From: Trichoplax sp. H2
Taxonomy: Eukaryota; Placozoa; Uniplacotomia; Trichoplacea
Length of the DNA stretch: 64,000 nt
NCBI GenBank assembly: GCA_003344405.1
Contig: NOWV01000089.1
Span: 62,001-126,000, forward strand
Direction: 5' to 3'
The notes under the pieces were generated by a model. The model was given only the letters and a program-made list of their open reading frames with translations, ran no database searches and was not told the origin of the DNA. This document shows positions 38,605-53,085 of the stretch, piece after piece. Within the stretch, counting starts at the first letter, position 1, and each line of letters begins with the position of its first letter. The translations under genes and the position numbers were made by a program.

Positions 38605-41600
38605 ATGCTGAATTCAAGCAATCGCAAATTAGATGCTCCATCGTCGTTGAGGCCTTCCAGAGGATCGAATACGAAAGGAAAGGGGAAATCGTCGTTGTTG
38701 GTGGGACGTAGTAGCAGTAGACGGTAGGCATCGCAACGGTTGGAAATGATTTCAGCTTGTCTTCAGCTTGCTAGTGTTGTATTGCATCAAGAGTTAGAGG
38801 AGTTATTGTAGGAGGATTACAGCTTGTCTATTGGATAGTGAATAGTCGAAAGAGTAGTTAGAAATTGGTTTACTTTTTATCCATTGGTGTACTATCAATA
38901 TGTGTTGAAATTACTGTCGACAGGAGTGACCGATACTGCAGACAGATTGAGCTTAACGATGTTCATCAAGTGGATCATCGTGGATAGTAGGGGATAAGCT
39001 CGACTTGCTCGTGAGAAAGGGTTCAATTTCAATCGATTAAGCATCTTTATGCTGTAGTGTTGGATGACGTGTTATGTCCTACTTTACCTTTGCAATAAAG
39101 TCGAGTCCAATGCTGATAGAGTAGGAATAGGCATGTTATTAGCATCAGTCCTTGCAATGGCAACCCAATACTGACTACCATTGATCAATAACCTAGATCA
39201 ACGCCATCCAATCAACATAAAAGACGTATTTTATTTGAAACCAATCAATTCACCGTTGAAGATGTGGGCACACTACCTGTACAGTTATCCGAACGTTTAA
39301 CAGCCATGAGAGGTAGGTCGAAATGAATATCAATGGCCATAAAAGTATTATTCACCTGCAGTACAGTATCAATGGATCGTGCAGACATGGACTACGGTAC
39401 AAGATGTTATGAGTGAAGGATTTCTTGTCAAGGTAACCTATTGCAATCGTTTGTTGTTAGGTTCTGAAAATGTTACCGGTCGGATTACTCCTTCTGGTTG
39501 GTCATACATCATCTTCAAGAATAATCTCTTTGTTTGGAAGCAAAGTGTCATCGACAAGCAGGTAGACTGGCTAGGCATTCTACATTCTCTTTGCTTCGAC
39601 ATAAGGACAATGATACTCAGTTCCTGTTTTAATCAATCATGTCATGCGAGTAAATAGGAATCACCACTGTAATAAGGCATGCTTGACTAGAGTAATGATA
39701 ATATTGAGATCTCCAAAAATGCGAAATTTTGCAATCATAGTAAATATCAATCAGTAATAATGAATAGCATTTTTAGTTCCAGGAAGGGGAAAAATGAGAT
39801 ATTTTACTCCATTACATTATAAACTGCTTGTTTCCTTGACAAGTATCCTATTCACTTAACCAAATGTGTGTGTGTAATCAGTAACCGAAAATAGATAATT
39901 TTGGTGATAGATTTCCGACAGTATCAAAATGGTTGAACTATTTTAAGTGTGTTTTTCCGACGTTTATAATGACAGTTACCGTTGCCACCTTTACTCGTAA
40001 AGTGGACTAGTACTTTTAACATATCCACATTAGACAATCATTTTTGTGCAGTATAGCAGTGCTTCTAATGAGATACAGATATTTCGATGGTAACACTTTG
40101 TTTTCTTTGCAACGGTAAAGGCAACCAATCTTTGTCACCAATTCCCCTTGGCTCCTACAAATTATTCTTACTCTGCCAATTTAATTAGCATTCTTACTGT
40201 GGATACAGAAAACAGTGTTTCTATCGTCGCGGTTTCTCCTGATGGTAAGTCAATAAAGCTACAACGTAATACCGTATCATCAATAAAAGTGATCCGTTAT
40301 ACTGTTTCTTCTGCCTATGAATTATCCACAATCAATAAAGCGACTTAGCTTGTGTGTGTTTGAGAAATGCCTATGTTAGGCCAAAGAAGGCAGTAACTGA
40401 AGTATAACTGCCGCTAATCTAAATTATCAACCAATACTTCGTAGGTTTAGTCTCCTCTAACTCAAAATCCACTTTTATAGGTATTGTGCGCTATTGGCCT
40501 AATTTTATGCAGCAAGCGACCTACTTTGAAATGAAAATCGTAGAAATTGGTGAAAATGATTGTTGCTTTATGACTGTGATTAATGTGAGTGATTTCAAGC
40601 TTACAACAATTACCTCAAGTTAAACTTTACCAAGTTGGTAATGACTGCTTATTTGTATAGCCTTTTGGATGCATTTTATCTACGAAATCCAGCAAATTAT
40701 TTCTATTACAACCCTCTTCTGTTGGTATGAAGGTATGCAAAATAGATATTTGAATTGAATAAATAGTTGAACACACTGCCAATGACCAAGATATGAAATG
40801 GGTGATATTATGTAGCTAAATGTAACTTATCAAGAGTTGAGAAAATCAGTTGGACTTTTCGCTGGTATTGGCCGCCGAATTTCTTCATTTTTTACTTCAA
40901 GTGATGATTCTGTATCTCTGGTAAGCAATCAATTGCAAGTAAAGTTGCCTCTAAGTATCATTCCAAGTAGAAACTGTACACTTTACGAATTATACTTTTA
41001 GGTGAAATCTCAAATTCTGGATGGATTTCAATCAAACAAAGATAATTGGTACTTTTAGTTATTTTCTGTTGCTTAATATTGTTTAATTGGAATTGACTCA
41101 CAGCGATCGAATATATGTGCTTGCAGTACCTTCTATACTATTGCAAATAGCAGACTGTTCACATGGAGAATATCCTATGATGGTACTGAAAGGGTAAAAA
41201 ATTACGTTGTAACTTGCTTACGTGCATGTGACTGCATGCTGTAAATTTATTACCGTAGGTTAACGTCGACACACGGTATAAGCTTAATTTAGATTGAAAA
41301 GTATGTCTTAATAATATCTACAATATCCTTGAAATATCACGTTTATAGATAATTGATGAATGCGATTTATATCAAATGTTTGCTAATGGACCGGCTAAAG
41401 AGATTTTGGTAATTACGATGCATTGTTCATCCTATCCGTAAAGCGATCACAATGTCCTTTTGTAGACATTTCAAATTTTTACTAAATCGTATGTTGTGCT
41501 AAATGGTTTTTAGAGTACTTTTTCTGATACGGATAGATCAAATATCTACTTTACTGATATAAGCAAATACCGGTAAGTATATATTTAAATTTTTGTTACT

Positions 41601-44600
41601 TTGTATACAATGAACATTAAAAGTAATCTTTCATCCATTGGTATATCACACTTGATATTGTAACATACGCAATGTTACTGTTATCATATATCTACATGTG
41701 GTATGTATGCCGTTATCTAGTTCCGGTTTGTTAGTGTTAGTACATATAACTTCAACTGTAAATGGAATATCCTACGAAGATGGACTGGCATTGTGTAAGT
41801 TTAATCTATATTCATATCGTTAATAGTTTAACAATTAGCTTGATCAGTACAAGTCATATTCATAAAAAGTCAATAATGATCAATGTCTAGCATAATACAG
41901 TATGTTCCTATTAAACTTGTAAGTAGTTGAATATATCATTTATTATTGTTATAGTCCGCATAATTTTAAAGGATGATGTTCCGTACGATTGCAACATTGT
42001 TTCCACTTTGCAATTATCAGAAAATGCTCCTAAACCGGTATATAGAGATTCTTATATTGGAGCAATGATACTTAGTTTCTCATAGCTAATAATGCTACAC
42101 TCCTAGTAAAAACTATCAACAATTTCAAATTATTCAATAGGTTTCCTCCGAAGATAATGAATGGACTTTACATATTTCTACTGGAAATGCTGGAGAATTT
42201 GTTTTTATTAGGACAATTGATGACATTTATTATTTATTCGGTAATGAAATAAAGTTAAAGCGGTAGATTACCATCAACAGACATTTTATCATCATTATTT
42301 TCGTATAATTCGCTTTGATAGAAAGCAATATCATTCCAGTAGTGAATTTATCGCGTTACGAACTCATTCTTGGTTCTGGTAAGTGCTTTACCCTGATAAA
42401 ACTACATGTATTTCCTTCCTCATTTATATAACGTAATATGATGGTTGTTTCATTTAGGCACAATAAATGGTGTATTGCTATATATTACTAGCCGTGGGGC
42501 AGTAAATGCCTTATTTCCTAAAGCAACAAGTTTAATCAGGTATTTCAGCACGGGGATTCATAGAATCATTGAAATGAAATTATAGACCTGTGTTCAACTA
42601 TACAATGCTGTAATTATGACATTTACTAGTCTAACAAGTTCGAAACATGAAAATGCTTCAAAGCATCCAAATGTGGAAACATCAATCAAGTATAAGGTAG
42701 TGTCCGGAAGAAGTGTACTGAGTTTGGTTCTGCATTAAAACGTAATAAATGTCTGTAATTGTTGGTATATGTGTTATTTTAGGGAGACTATTCTTCCATA
42801 TTGAACGATACGGAGGGTGATATGCCTGGTATCTTGCGAGCGGCTTTTATTCAATACACAGGAGACGATTTTGTAATAAACAAATTTTTTTACTTTAAAA
42901 TTTATCGATTAGATATTTTTGACAATGCTAACTCGATGTTATATGGAATGTATCTGTACCGGCTTACATTTTTAATCAAATTAAGTATTAATAATTTTCT
43001 TGTCAGGATACTGCTGAACAAATCTGCAATGATATTTTTCCGACTACTGTTGGTCCAGTTTTAGACAATTCAATAATCGAAGTCAGTAGGAAATTAATCG
43101 ACGAACCTCCTTCGGCAGATCCAAGATGGGCACATTCTTTGACTCCAGGTAATTTAAATATGAGTAGCTTCATTGATAATGCACAACTGATGCAATAATT
43201 TAACGTTGGCAATAGATTTTTAATCTTAAACGCCTAATATTTGAGCTATGATTTCTCTATTCAATAACTATATAGAAGGGACATCTACCAGCTCTGTAAT
43301 AATAATCCATCAATTAGAAGATAAACTACGCACGCATAGTCATTATCTGGAGTTTTTGTCCAATTTAAATCTTCTAAGTAGAGTAAGTCAATGGTATTGT
43401 AACTGCGTAAAATGCTAATTTTGAATTATTTCAGTTCTTCAAAGCAAAATATGAATTTATTATATTAAGTAACTTTCATTATTGTATACTGCAGGTCACA
43501 GTATGTAATGTTAATGATCGAAAAATTTCAACCCTCCGAAGTTTGTGCGAGCACGCCGAAAAAGTTTGTGCCGCGGTTGCCCTACGAAGTTTACATATAA
43601 AGTGCGATCGTACAAACAATAGCCATCACTTAAAATATTGTACTGTAAAGTAGTGACAATTCTGAAGGCATTCTGGTTAAAATGATATCGCATTAACTAT
43701 TTGCTTTCTTGATTCGATAGAAATCCCGAATTAATCGACACTGTCATTAAGCTGATCATGCAAGATCGTGGTCTGAAGTCTTCAGTGATTTTGACATGGC
43801 AAGATTTATTTTATAAAGATGTAGGTGTTTGATTGTCGGACGTGAAGTGTACATGTTATAAATAAATATTCCTTAAGATGCTGTTATGCTTACGATGATA
43901 AGTAGAAATTTAACCGATATTTTTAAACTATTAGTTTCAATCGCTTTCGATCATATCAAAAAGACTCATTTCGTTCTTTAGGTTTCTATGATTGATGACG
44001 TCTTGCCATATTTAGTAAATTATGAAATGGAAATGTGCCAATCGCAACTAAAGCAGCCTGAAAAAATAGGCCAGCTCGTAGATGACATAAGTTTTATTAT
44101 TACGGTAACATCAGATAGCACATTATTACGGCTATCATTGAAAACCTATTTTATCGCATATTAATAATATTTATTATAGGAAGTGCTACAGGATGCTTTA
44201 AGATGTCGTAGAAATTTTGAAGCTAAATATATTCAAGATTCTTCATATCAACAGTTAGAATATATTCCTTGGACAGGTAATGCTAACGTTATATTATCAA
44301 AGCTTTGGCGTAAAATTGTATTGGTTTCTTGGATGTCTTTAGTAATTGTTGTTATTATAACTTAGCTTCTACTGGTTTAAAAGGAGCCAGAACTACATTT
44401 TTACAACAGGTACTTTTATCTTTTCTAAATTTCTAACTTAACGATAGTTAAATCTAATAACTGACTTATTGAACTTGCATTTCAGCATGCAATTATAGTA
44501 GAAAGAGTCTTCGATCAAGACATAGGACCACAAGTTCGTTTTTTTATTAGTAATGTATTAATCATCAAATTAATAGTTATGCATGCTATTGCTTATGTTT

Positions 44601-46871
44601 GTTTGAAATTGAATTCACAGATTAGGGATAGCTTATTTACTCGCTTAGTGGATTTGACTACTCTAATTTTGACAGGTTACGAAGATCAGTTAAATTCTTT
44701 GAGGTGAGTTTATTTATGTGAATGTTAAATTGCGATGCATTAAAAGTATTGAATGCTTCTTCCATGATCGATTTATGTAGATTTTGCAATAATAAAACCA
44801 GAATGAAGGAGGTGCTGGAATCTTTTGAGAAGGATCGTTGCACGCTTATCAGGCCTCTTTGTTAGTTAAAATATTATTGCTTATGCAACCGTCTATAGAA
44901 TATAATAGTTTAGTTATATTATCGTCTAGTGGATGGTAAGCAAACCGTAAGAGCTGCAACCTTGGCTGAGAAATTTTACGATTTTGAATCGTTGGTTCGA
45001 TTATGCGAAGAGGATAATAATAAAGATCAGTTGCAAGAATATATGATACAGTTTGCACAGCAGGTAAGATACTTGTATTCTTTAGGCCTATTTTTGACTT
45101 TGCGAAATGTTTTGCAAAATGTCGATAAATCCTCTTTATTTCCCACTACCTCCTCGTAGGGTTTTCCACAGTTTGTCTTCCAATGGTACTTGAGTAGAGG
45201 TAAATAATAGCTATTAATTCCAATAGCAACTAGCAGCAACTGTATTGCTTATTGTATTTACTGTATACTATAGGTGAATATCGTAAGCTCCTGGAGTTAC
45301 ATGATTCTCAGGATGTAAATTTAAAAAACTTTTTGAGATCTCGACCCAATTTGAGCTGGATTCACGATGTAAAAATTGGCGCATTTACGGATGTAAGTAA
45401 ATGTTACACTGTATCTAAGATACTCCCAAAGCTGTTATAGACACGGTATATTAACTTACTGGCCCCTTGATTGCGTGATAATGTAGGCGTCACATACATT
45501 AAAAGAATTAGCCGAAAACGAAAAGGACTTACTGTCAAGAAAAGAAGTAAGTAATAATCTTTTCAAAATTCCTTAATGGTTGTGCGCTTACTATTTCATC
45601 ATGTTATAAAGACATTTCTTAGCTTAAGTAAGCTATCTCTTCTGGCATCATCGGAAGAGAATAATGCAATGGAATTAGCTGGAAGGCTGAAAGGTAATTA
45701 CTTAATACTTTATCAGTGGAAATCAATTCTCATCGATTGCTATCTTACGTATTGTCTTCGAAATATAAGGAGCTCGCAGATTCTTAAGTGTCGGTCTTCA
45801 TATTTTTATAGCAACAAATACTGAGCTAGATGTGGTCAATTACCAAATGGTATTACCAGAAACGGTCGTCCAGGTATGTCTTCGATGTTATTGCAAATTA
45901 GAACTGTTCATATTCGCATTTAAATGTAGAATTTCCGCACTATGTAGGAATTATTCGGATCTCCAGATTCTATGCCACCCTTAACAGTTCCAGACATAAT
46001 TGAGGTAAAATTATCATAAATAGTTGTTCATTACTACAAAAGATTTTTAATGGTCAATGTTGATTTCATCTCTAATTCAGGGTTTTGTCGGAGATAAAAA
46101 TGAAGATGCAAGTGAATATGACTTCAAAAACGCACTGGACCTACTGGATCTTCGCGGGGTCAGTTCTATATTTTTGTCTTTAAGTATTGGTTATTAAAGC
46201 AAACGCGCAGTAATATTAGTGAACATAGTGCCAATATTGTACTTTAAAGTAGCTATAGTTTGCTCGGCACATACACTGTGAAGTTGCAATATGTGACGGT
46301 TTATTATTTACACAGTATTTTAAAAATAAAAAACAATACCTTGCGATAGTGTTAGAATTACATTCGGTGTTTTTTGTCAATTTAGCTTGATACCGATGGC
46401 CACCAAAAACTACGACTCTATATATGGTCGAAAGCTATCCTTCGAGACAAGTACAGCATATTTACTTGTAATTTTAGACTTGCTTTATTCAGTCATCGAC
46501 GTATTTAATATTTCCTTAACTTGGTCCTTTGAGCAGATGGACGGAAATGGAAAGTAGTGATCCATTACTTGTTGCACAAGAAACAATATTCTTCAAAATA
46601 ATCCAACTTGGTTATGAGCAAGGTATTCGTGTAAATGTTTGACATTTTGGAATAAATTTAAAAATTTTTAAATACATCACTTTGGAAACCAATTATGTTC
46701 TTCTAAAATTAAAATCGCTTTCTGCCTATAGGAATTTCACTAAAGGATTTTGTCCCTACGATCGATGAATTGAAAGGAAGCGATTTGCTGATTTCTGCAA
46801 ACCTGTCTTTTAATCCAAATTTTCAATTCTTAATTCAGGCTGTGTACGAATACATTTCGCAGGCTTGCTAA
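38605..46871 (+). CDS. NUP133: Nucleoporin NUP133, complete
   Basis: Scaffold subunit of the Y (NUP107-160) complex of the nuclear pore. Thirty-nine phase-consistent exons give 1166 aa (human 1156): 38605-38723, 39224-39312, 39362-39561, 40121-40244, 40481-40584, 40661-40732, 40816-40920, 41002-41048, 41127-41193, 41349-41408, 41514-41572, 41721-41794, 41955-42037, 42141-42240, 42322-42378, 42458-42539, 42630-42696, 42783-42872, 43007-43148, 43276-43382, 43495-43649, 43721-43820, 43982-44104, 44180-44276, 44366-44409, 44486-44533, 44621-44703, 44781-44860, 44930-45063, 45160-45199, 45274-45392, 45487-45546, 45612-45693, 45812-45873, 45948-46004, 46081-46158, 46386-46450, 46537-46622, 46732-46871. 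A basic S/R-rich leader precedes the propeller (GWSYIIFKNNLFVWK, VRYW). GLFAGIGRRISSFF matches the curvature-sensing ALPS loop. The helical half has ADPRWAHSL, IIIHQLEDKL, LCEHAEK, EYIPWT, LAEKFYDF, FQWYLSRG, EYDFKNALDLL. The first two exons are the least certain. AATAAA at 46986-46991. Confidence 0.96.
40816..40920 (+). other. NUP133: NUP133 ALPS-loop exon
   Basis: Exon 7 encodes VGLFAGIGRRISSFFTSSDD, which lines up with the human NUP133 loop GMLSGIGRRVSSLFGILS. In the human protein this loop is an amphipathic helix that senses curved membranes. The S/T/G-rich polar face and bulky hydrophobic face (L, F, I, I, F, F) are kept. Confidence 0.75.
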
Positions 46872-49410
46872 TAATATTAACACCTGAAAAATGTAATGCT
46901 ACTGTATACTTAACGAATGTTTATACTGTAATAATTTGATTTCGAGGCTCAATCGTAAATCTGTATCGAAATTATTTGTATTTTAAATAAATTAGAAGTA
47001 CCTTTGCATTTGTTATTTTTGCATCTGCTTAGACTATTCTATTCCTTAAAGTATCTTTGTTTGTAAAGTATCTTTGTTAATGAAATGAAAAGGTAATAAA
47101 TAAAGTAAATTATTACTGTAATATATAAGATGACTGTTTTGATAGGTTAAAGTATACAGAGCTTTGACCTTATTTTACAAAGTGCTTACAAGAGTACTCG
47201 CATAATCTATTCGAAATATTTTGTGCATGATAAGGGCCTCATTAGAGTAATTTTTCTTATTTGCTTTTCGTTATAGACTGGAAAATTTGGGAGAAAGCTA
47301 AAATTGTTAGATACAAGTGAATCTAACTAGCAGTTTTACTTTTTTACATAGTGTAATTGTAAAATATTTTAGAAGTTATCAGACAGAACTCTGATTGGCT
47401 ATTTCCAATACCATATTTGTAGTCTAGAATTAGCGAGCTTGTGAGGGTACTTATAAGATTGTGAACTGCTAGATTTCAGTGGGGTGTGATAACTTTGGTA
47501 CTGAACTGCTGTTCTTTGCAAGCAAACAAAGCATGATAGGTTGTAAATGATTTATCTTGTTTTAAATTGGCACTAGTACATTCTTTTGTTGTATTTTTAC
47601 TTAAACTGAATCATCGGTGTTGTCTTACGAGCTAGTGAACAATTCTATGAGTAGCAGTGTTTTTGAGAAACAAATAATCACCAAATCCTAGCGCTCACGG
47701 ATATGGTGCCTGTGATGGAGGGTTCGATATCTCAGAGGATGGAGATTTAGTCGCCATTTACAATTATTACAACAAAGAGTTTATAAAAGTTATGCTTATT
47801 GTAGGTTAGTAATGTGAAGTACAGTGAGGTAGTTACGGTAGATCGCGTGCAAGCTGTCGTGAGTAACGAGTAGAAGTATTAGACTGTGAGAGACTAACTA
47901 GAAGACTAACTGAGAGGCTAATGAAATCTGAGGTAGAAATCGCCGGTATTTATAGTTTTAAAGATAGAGCACATGCAGAGAATAAGATTGTGGAATTAGA
48001 TACAACATATACCATAACAGGTTACAAAATAGCAGATGATTGTAGAAAACAGCGAGTACCGTAAGAACTAAATACAGTAGTCTATATATGAATGTAGAGT
48101 AAATCGTAAGCACGGATAAGAAATAACTTGTACACTCAGACACCAAAAACGCGCTTATTACACGGTATAAAGTTACCGAACCTCTGACAGGTCTACGACA
48201 AATGGTAATATACTATCTGTTAAATGAGCACATTATCGTAAACCGTCGGCAAAGCGACGGGAGTTTGCACTAGTCTTAATTAATTCAATAACAGCTGCAA
48301 TATGCAATGCACAATAAGGTACCAATTACAATTAAATCATATATTTTTTTATTTCATTTTAAGCATAAAAGAATTCAAGAAATTTATTCGTTTAACGATT
48401 TGCTTGACAATTTATCACGCATCCTTAGTTGAAAGCGAGATTGAAGTTGCAATTTATGAGCATAAAGTTGTAATTAAGATTTCGTCATTTTCATTATTGT
48501 TATATAAAAAATCAGTATGTAGAAAGATCAACTTTAATGCAATAAAACAAACATTTGAAAATAAACAAGAAGATATTACACGCTAGCGACTTAAACACAT
48601 TACACAGTAAAACTGACTAAATGATACCAATTAAATAACTTAACTTATAGCGCTTGCTAATATCATGTCAATTTTTCTATATTGCGTCACTGTGCTAATT
48701 GTAATTTGATACCATATGCATGTCATATAAATATTACAAAGAATCACTTACAAAATAAGATTACGTTCATAGGAAGGCTTTCTTAAAACAATCATATACA
48801 GCTATTATTAATGCTCCTTATTCATTTATCAGCATAGAATAGATATTACAAATACTGTATGTGTTCAATGACATGTGATTTATCTATATATATATATATG
48901 ATTTTACGTTATAGTGCAGCTAAAACCTGTTCAGTATCATAGATATATAAGCTTTTATCGATATTATATACCGGATTGTCGAAGATTTAAATCGGTCAGG
49001 TAATTATGAGCTCGAAAAAAATAGGTAATGTTATATAAGATTTCGCACAGTAAATTGAATCCAATACGATACAATTAAACCATTGTGTTAATACCATTTT
49101 TTAAATAAACATAATATAAGCAATGCATATCAATTGTCGGTGCCAGAATTATCGCAAGACAACAAACGAAATTCCCTATTTACTTCACGTGTTAATACTT
49201 ACAAAGGTATAGTTAAATGGATAATAGTACTGGTGAGCAATTATCGGTACTGAAAATAAGGGCTCGTGTATTTTAGTGTTATTAATACATAATTAATTTT
49301 AATTTGTCATTGCGAAAAGTGCTCCAGTTGATAGTAATATTATCCTAAAGCTAAGTAGTAGAAATACTAGTACTGCACAACTTAAAAATATAGCATGAGC
49401 ATAAATAAAT
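46872..49410. other. Intergenic region between convergent NUP133 and RyR genes
   Basis: Contains both 3' UTRs, with AATAAA at 46986-46991 serving NUP133. Frames at 47958-48146 (minus) and 48302-48586 (plus, 94 codons, hydrophobic and lysine-rich) have no recognisable similarity and no supporting exons. A short TA run lies near 48888-48900. Confidence 0.5.
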
Positions 49411-52400
49411 TTACGTATTATTTACAAGAAGTTGCTGTTCTCGTTGGTACTGATCTCTAAAACAGTCACCAACGGGGAAAAATTCCCATCTTCTCTGTTG
49501 ATATAAACCCCATACATAAGATTCCTAACACAAAAAGTTCGTATCAGAGTTGCAACAGAAAGCTACAATTATTTTCTCTACGAATAAAATAGAGAATACA
49601 GTTATTCAAGTATTGCTCATAGATAAATTTACCTGCCCAGTATATTCCGTTTCGGGTTTTTCAATCAAGTGTAACAAAAAAAACCTGAAACCAACAAAGC
49701 ATATCACTATAGGGGTCTCATACATCAACAAACGATGTCATAATTAAGTAAATTCGGTAACAAGACACTTACATATAGTTAGCGAGATTGTGCTCTTTCT
49801 CTACATGAATATCAAACCCATGTGGTACTTTGTCAAAGTGTTCTTTTCCGATTCCACAAATGAAACATTTATTCTAAAATGTGTGTACCATGACATAGTC
49901 AACAGACTTGTAAATGTCATTAATTGTAAAAAGTAATTGAAATAATAAGCACCTCTAGGTCTTCTTTGACAGATTCTTGTTTATCACGAAGTTCGCCAAA
50001 AGCATCAATAATTAAACCTATAATTGTATGTGGTTCCAATAAAAAAAATTATCAATAACTTGATATGACTCACGTAAGAAATTTAATATGAAAGTTTTCA
50101 GTCATCCTTATACGTAATTGCTTAACCTTGCACAATAGCTAATAGAATAACGATTACAAAGAAGAAGAAGGTAAAATCAAAAGCGATTCTTTCATATTCG
50201 TATAAGTCACCATCAGCAGGATCGATCGTATCACCTATAGTTTTCAGACATTTAGCATAGGTATGTGTGTAATAGACGTAAAAATTCGATGCAAATTTGT
50301 AATGTAATTTTATCAATTAATTATAATTTCATCTACAGTTAGATAAACTTACCAATTCCACCGCCAGATCGTAGACCAGAATTGAGATGAAACATAAAAC
50401 ACTACAATGAAGAATAAATAAAGGACCAAGATAGTGTTGAGTAATTGTCTTATAGCAGTATCATGGAACTTGCTAGTTTTTGCATACCGTAAACATGTGA
50501 TCACATTTGTACTCTGGTCTGCCTCTAATTTCTCTACTGTAGTACTGGCGGAAGAAGTTAAATGCTACCACAGCGTAAATATAAATCACCACAGCCATCA
50601 TTAACAGCGTCATTATTAGCTAAGATGATAAAAAAATGAGATATGTTGAAAAATTTGAGTAATGAATTATTAGTAATGAGTAAAATATTTCGTAGGCTAT
50701 ACGGATTAACATTACCTGCCGGCCGTGATGAGTAACAGATTGCAATACGGTACTCAGAGTTTTATTACCGAAGCCAAAGTCGATCAAGTGCACGGCGAAG
50801 AAGAAATTATTCAAACAATTTCCAAGTAAGGAAAACAGCAAGTAAAAGAGTAGATAGATAAAATTCTAGGATGCAACGAAAAAATAGTTTTAATCATTTT
50901 AAAAGGAATTTTTATACCTAAAAGGTAATTTTCATTATTAGCCGTTTACCCTGTCAGTACATATTACTCCAATCCTCCATATCCAGTATTTTAAATCCAA
51001 TAATTCAGCCCTATATGGTACAATGTTAGTATTTGTGGTATGATAAAAATCCTTCATATTGGCCTTACTTTTCGCTCATTGAAATCACAAACTTACATCT
51101 TCTGTATCCGCCCCTTTTCAGAAGCGTTCTCGTCGTCTTCAATATTCAATATTTGTGTTATACGATGGTAATCATTATCGTGTTCACTATATTTATCTCG
51201 TACCTATAGTATTATAATAGCAAATCAATTAATAATAAAAATTTATCTCTATTGCTTCTTTGTGATATTTCAGTATCTAGACAAACAGCATGAAGCTACT
51301 TACTTTGCGTTTTATAAACTTATCCCAATACATTGACGGAAATGATCTTAAATATAAAGGTATACATATAAATTCCTAAAGGTTAGCCTGCGAATGATTA
51401 TCTGTTTAGATAAACTCATTATTCCAAGGGCCTACCCGCAATTAATGACTATACCATCCCACCAATCGCGATAATCCTGACTACGAGACTTTGTTACCCA
51501 GTAACCATCAAATTCTAACTTTCGAGCAATTTCTTTTTCTCTTTTAAATATGGCCAATGGAACCTACACAATTATAAAATAAATTGGATAAAAGATATAT
51601 ACCAGAGGCCATCACTTAATGTAGCTCAAGCCGGTATGCAATATCTACATTGTCTGCTATCCAGTAAAATGTATAACCTTTAAATTCCAATAAGCAATTA
51701 GTGTTGCAATGGATGCAAGAAGATGCAAAATTGGTAGTATAATTAATGCCAAATCTAGGTAGTTATTGCTACTATCCAAAATAATACTGTTGCCCAAAGA
51801 TGACAAAGTTTCATTCTTTTCAGTAACAGGTGTGACCTAAAAATCAAAATGGAAGATGATAGAATCAGATACCCTACATCCTACCTAACCAATCATACAT
51901 TTTACTCCTAATGGCTATAAACTTACTTTACAAAATAGCAAGATAATATTAATTCCAAAAGCTATTAATAGAGCAATTATTCTCGATGCGTAGTAGCTTC
52001 TTGCAAATAAAGACTAAGAATACACCGTAGACATTATTAGTAGTTTTACGTTCTTATTATGAAGATATATGAATACTATGTACTAGTCCAAAATTTAACT
52101 TATTACCAAAATCGTTTGTTTCGCTGCTGCTATTTTCGGTTTATAAGAATGTTTGCCTTCACCATCTTCCTCGTTATCCCAATCAAATTCAATCATTACA
52201 TTTTCACTACTACTACCCATTATATTACTGAACGATTTGATAGTAAAATTGGCTAAATGAGTTAAAAGAAAACTGATCGCTTTGCTTCTTTTTCGAACAT
52301 CAGTAAAGCTAAAAAGGCTTTTAAATTTTTGTAGATGAGGGAATATAAATTCCACACGGCTAGCTTTAGTATCTTTCTTAGCTAAATTACTAAAATTTAA

Positions 52401-53085
52401 TGTGTGACTGTAATAATGTAAAGAAATGGAAAGTAAATTTAGAACACTTATTGAATTGAAGGTCAAGTAATCAAGAAAAAATAGGCGATAATAATTAATA
52501 TGATGCAATGTGCACGTTACTTACTTGATCCAAATCCATAAAAGCATAAGAAATCGAGCTGAAAAGCTTATAGGTAAGATCACGCAAAAAAGCATTAATT
52601 TTAAAAAGGCTAGAGGAGAAACGGAATTTTTTATGGTTTTCCAACTTAGTTTTTTCCGTATTGACGATAGAAAAGGTCTACATAATGAAAAAATCAAGAT
52701 TTTCATTACTTCAGTAACTTGATCTAGTAAAAATTAGGATTAAGCTTCATTATAAGAGTATTAGAAAGCTAAAATTTTGGTATCAATACTTTGGTGATGG
52801 AACATCAAAATCCCTTTCTCGCTTTTCCAATGCACGTTGAATCTGTTCAGCTTTAGCGGTTCCACTAATTCTAGCACCGTATTGCATCTAGTTTACGACG
52901 TACATATTACGTATATAAAGTTTAATAATTCGTTACAAGCTAGCAACGAATTCTATTTTGTAACATTTCATTTTACAGCACACCTCAAAAATAGTATCTT
53001 CGCAAAAGCCAACGAAGTTTTCAAGTTTCTCTTTATCCGCATTGCCATTAGTCACTACGTCACGTAAGAATGTCCGTTTCGAATC
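49411..53085 (-). other. RYR: RyR C-terminal membrane module in 18 short exons
   Basis: Exons 2-19 encode about 663 residues: the [21 protein letters not shown] block, a lysine-rich linker with two hydrophobic runs, S1 ([17 protein letters not shown]), S2 ([20 protein letters not shown]), [32 protein letters not shown]3-S4 ([28 protein letters not shown]), [21 protein letters not shown]5 ([20 protein letters not shown]), pore and CTD (NKCFICGIG...[32 protein letters not shown]). The stop codon at 49411-49413 follows 37 residues after the last splice, within a family-typical C-terminus. Confidence 0.95.

Noticed and set aside
39379-39561. 28-nt intron-like segment inside NUP133 exon 3 (gtaacc...gttag)
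   Set aside because: Too short for an intron, and the reading frame stays open and matches the family through it.
43511-43693. 60-codon minus-strand frame
   Set aside because: Antisense shadow of NUP133 exon 21.
47690-47750. tRNA-like ggttcgatatc box
   Set aside because: No matching A box, acceptor stem or anticodon arm at the proper distances.
48302-48586. 94-codon plus-strand frame between NUP133 and RyR
   Set aside because: No similarity, no splice-linked neighbours; the length is not unusual for AT-rich sequence with TTA/AAA codons.
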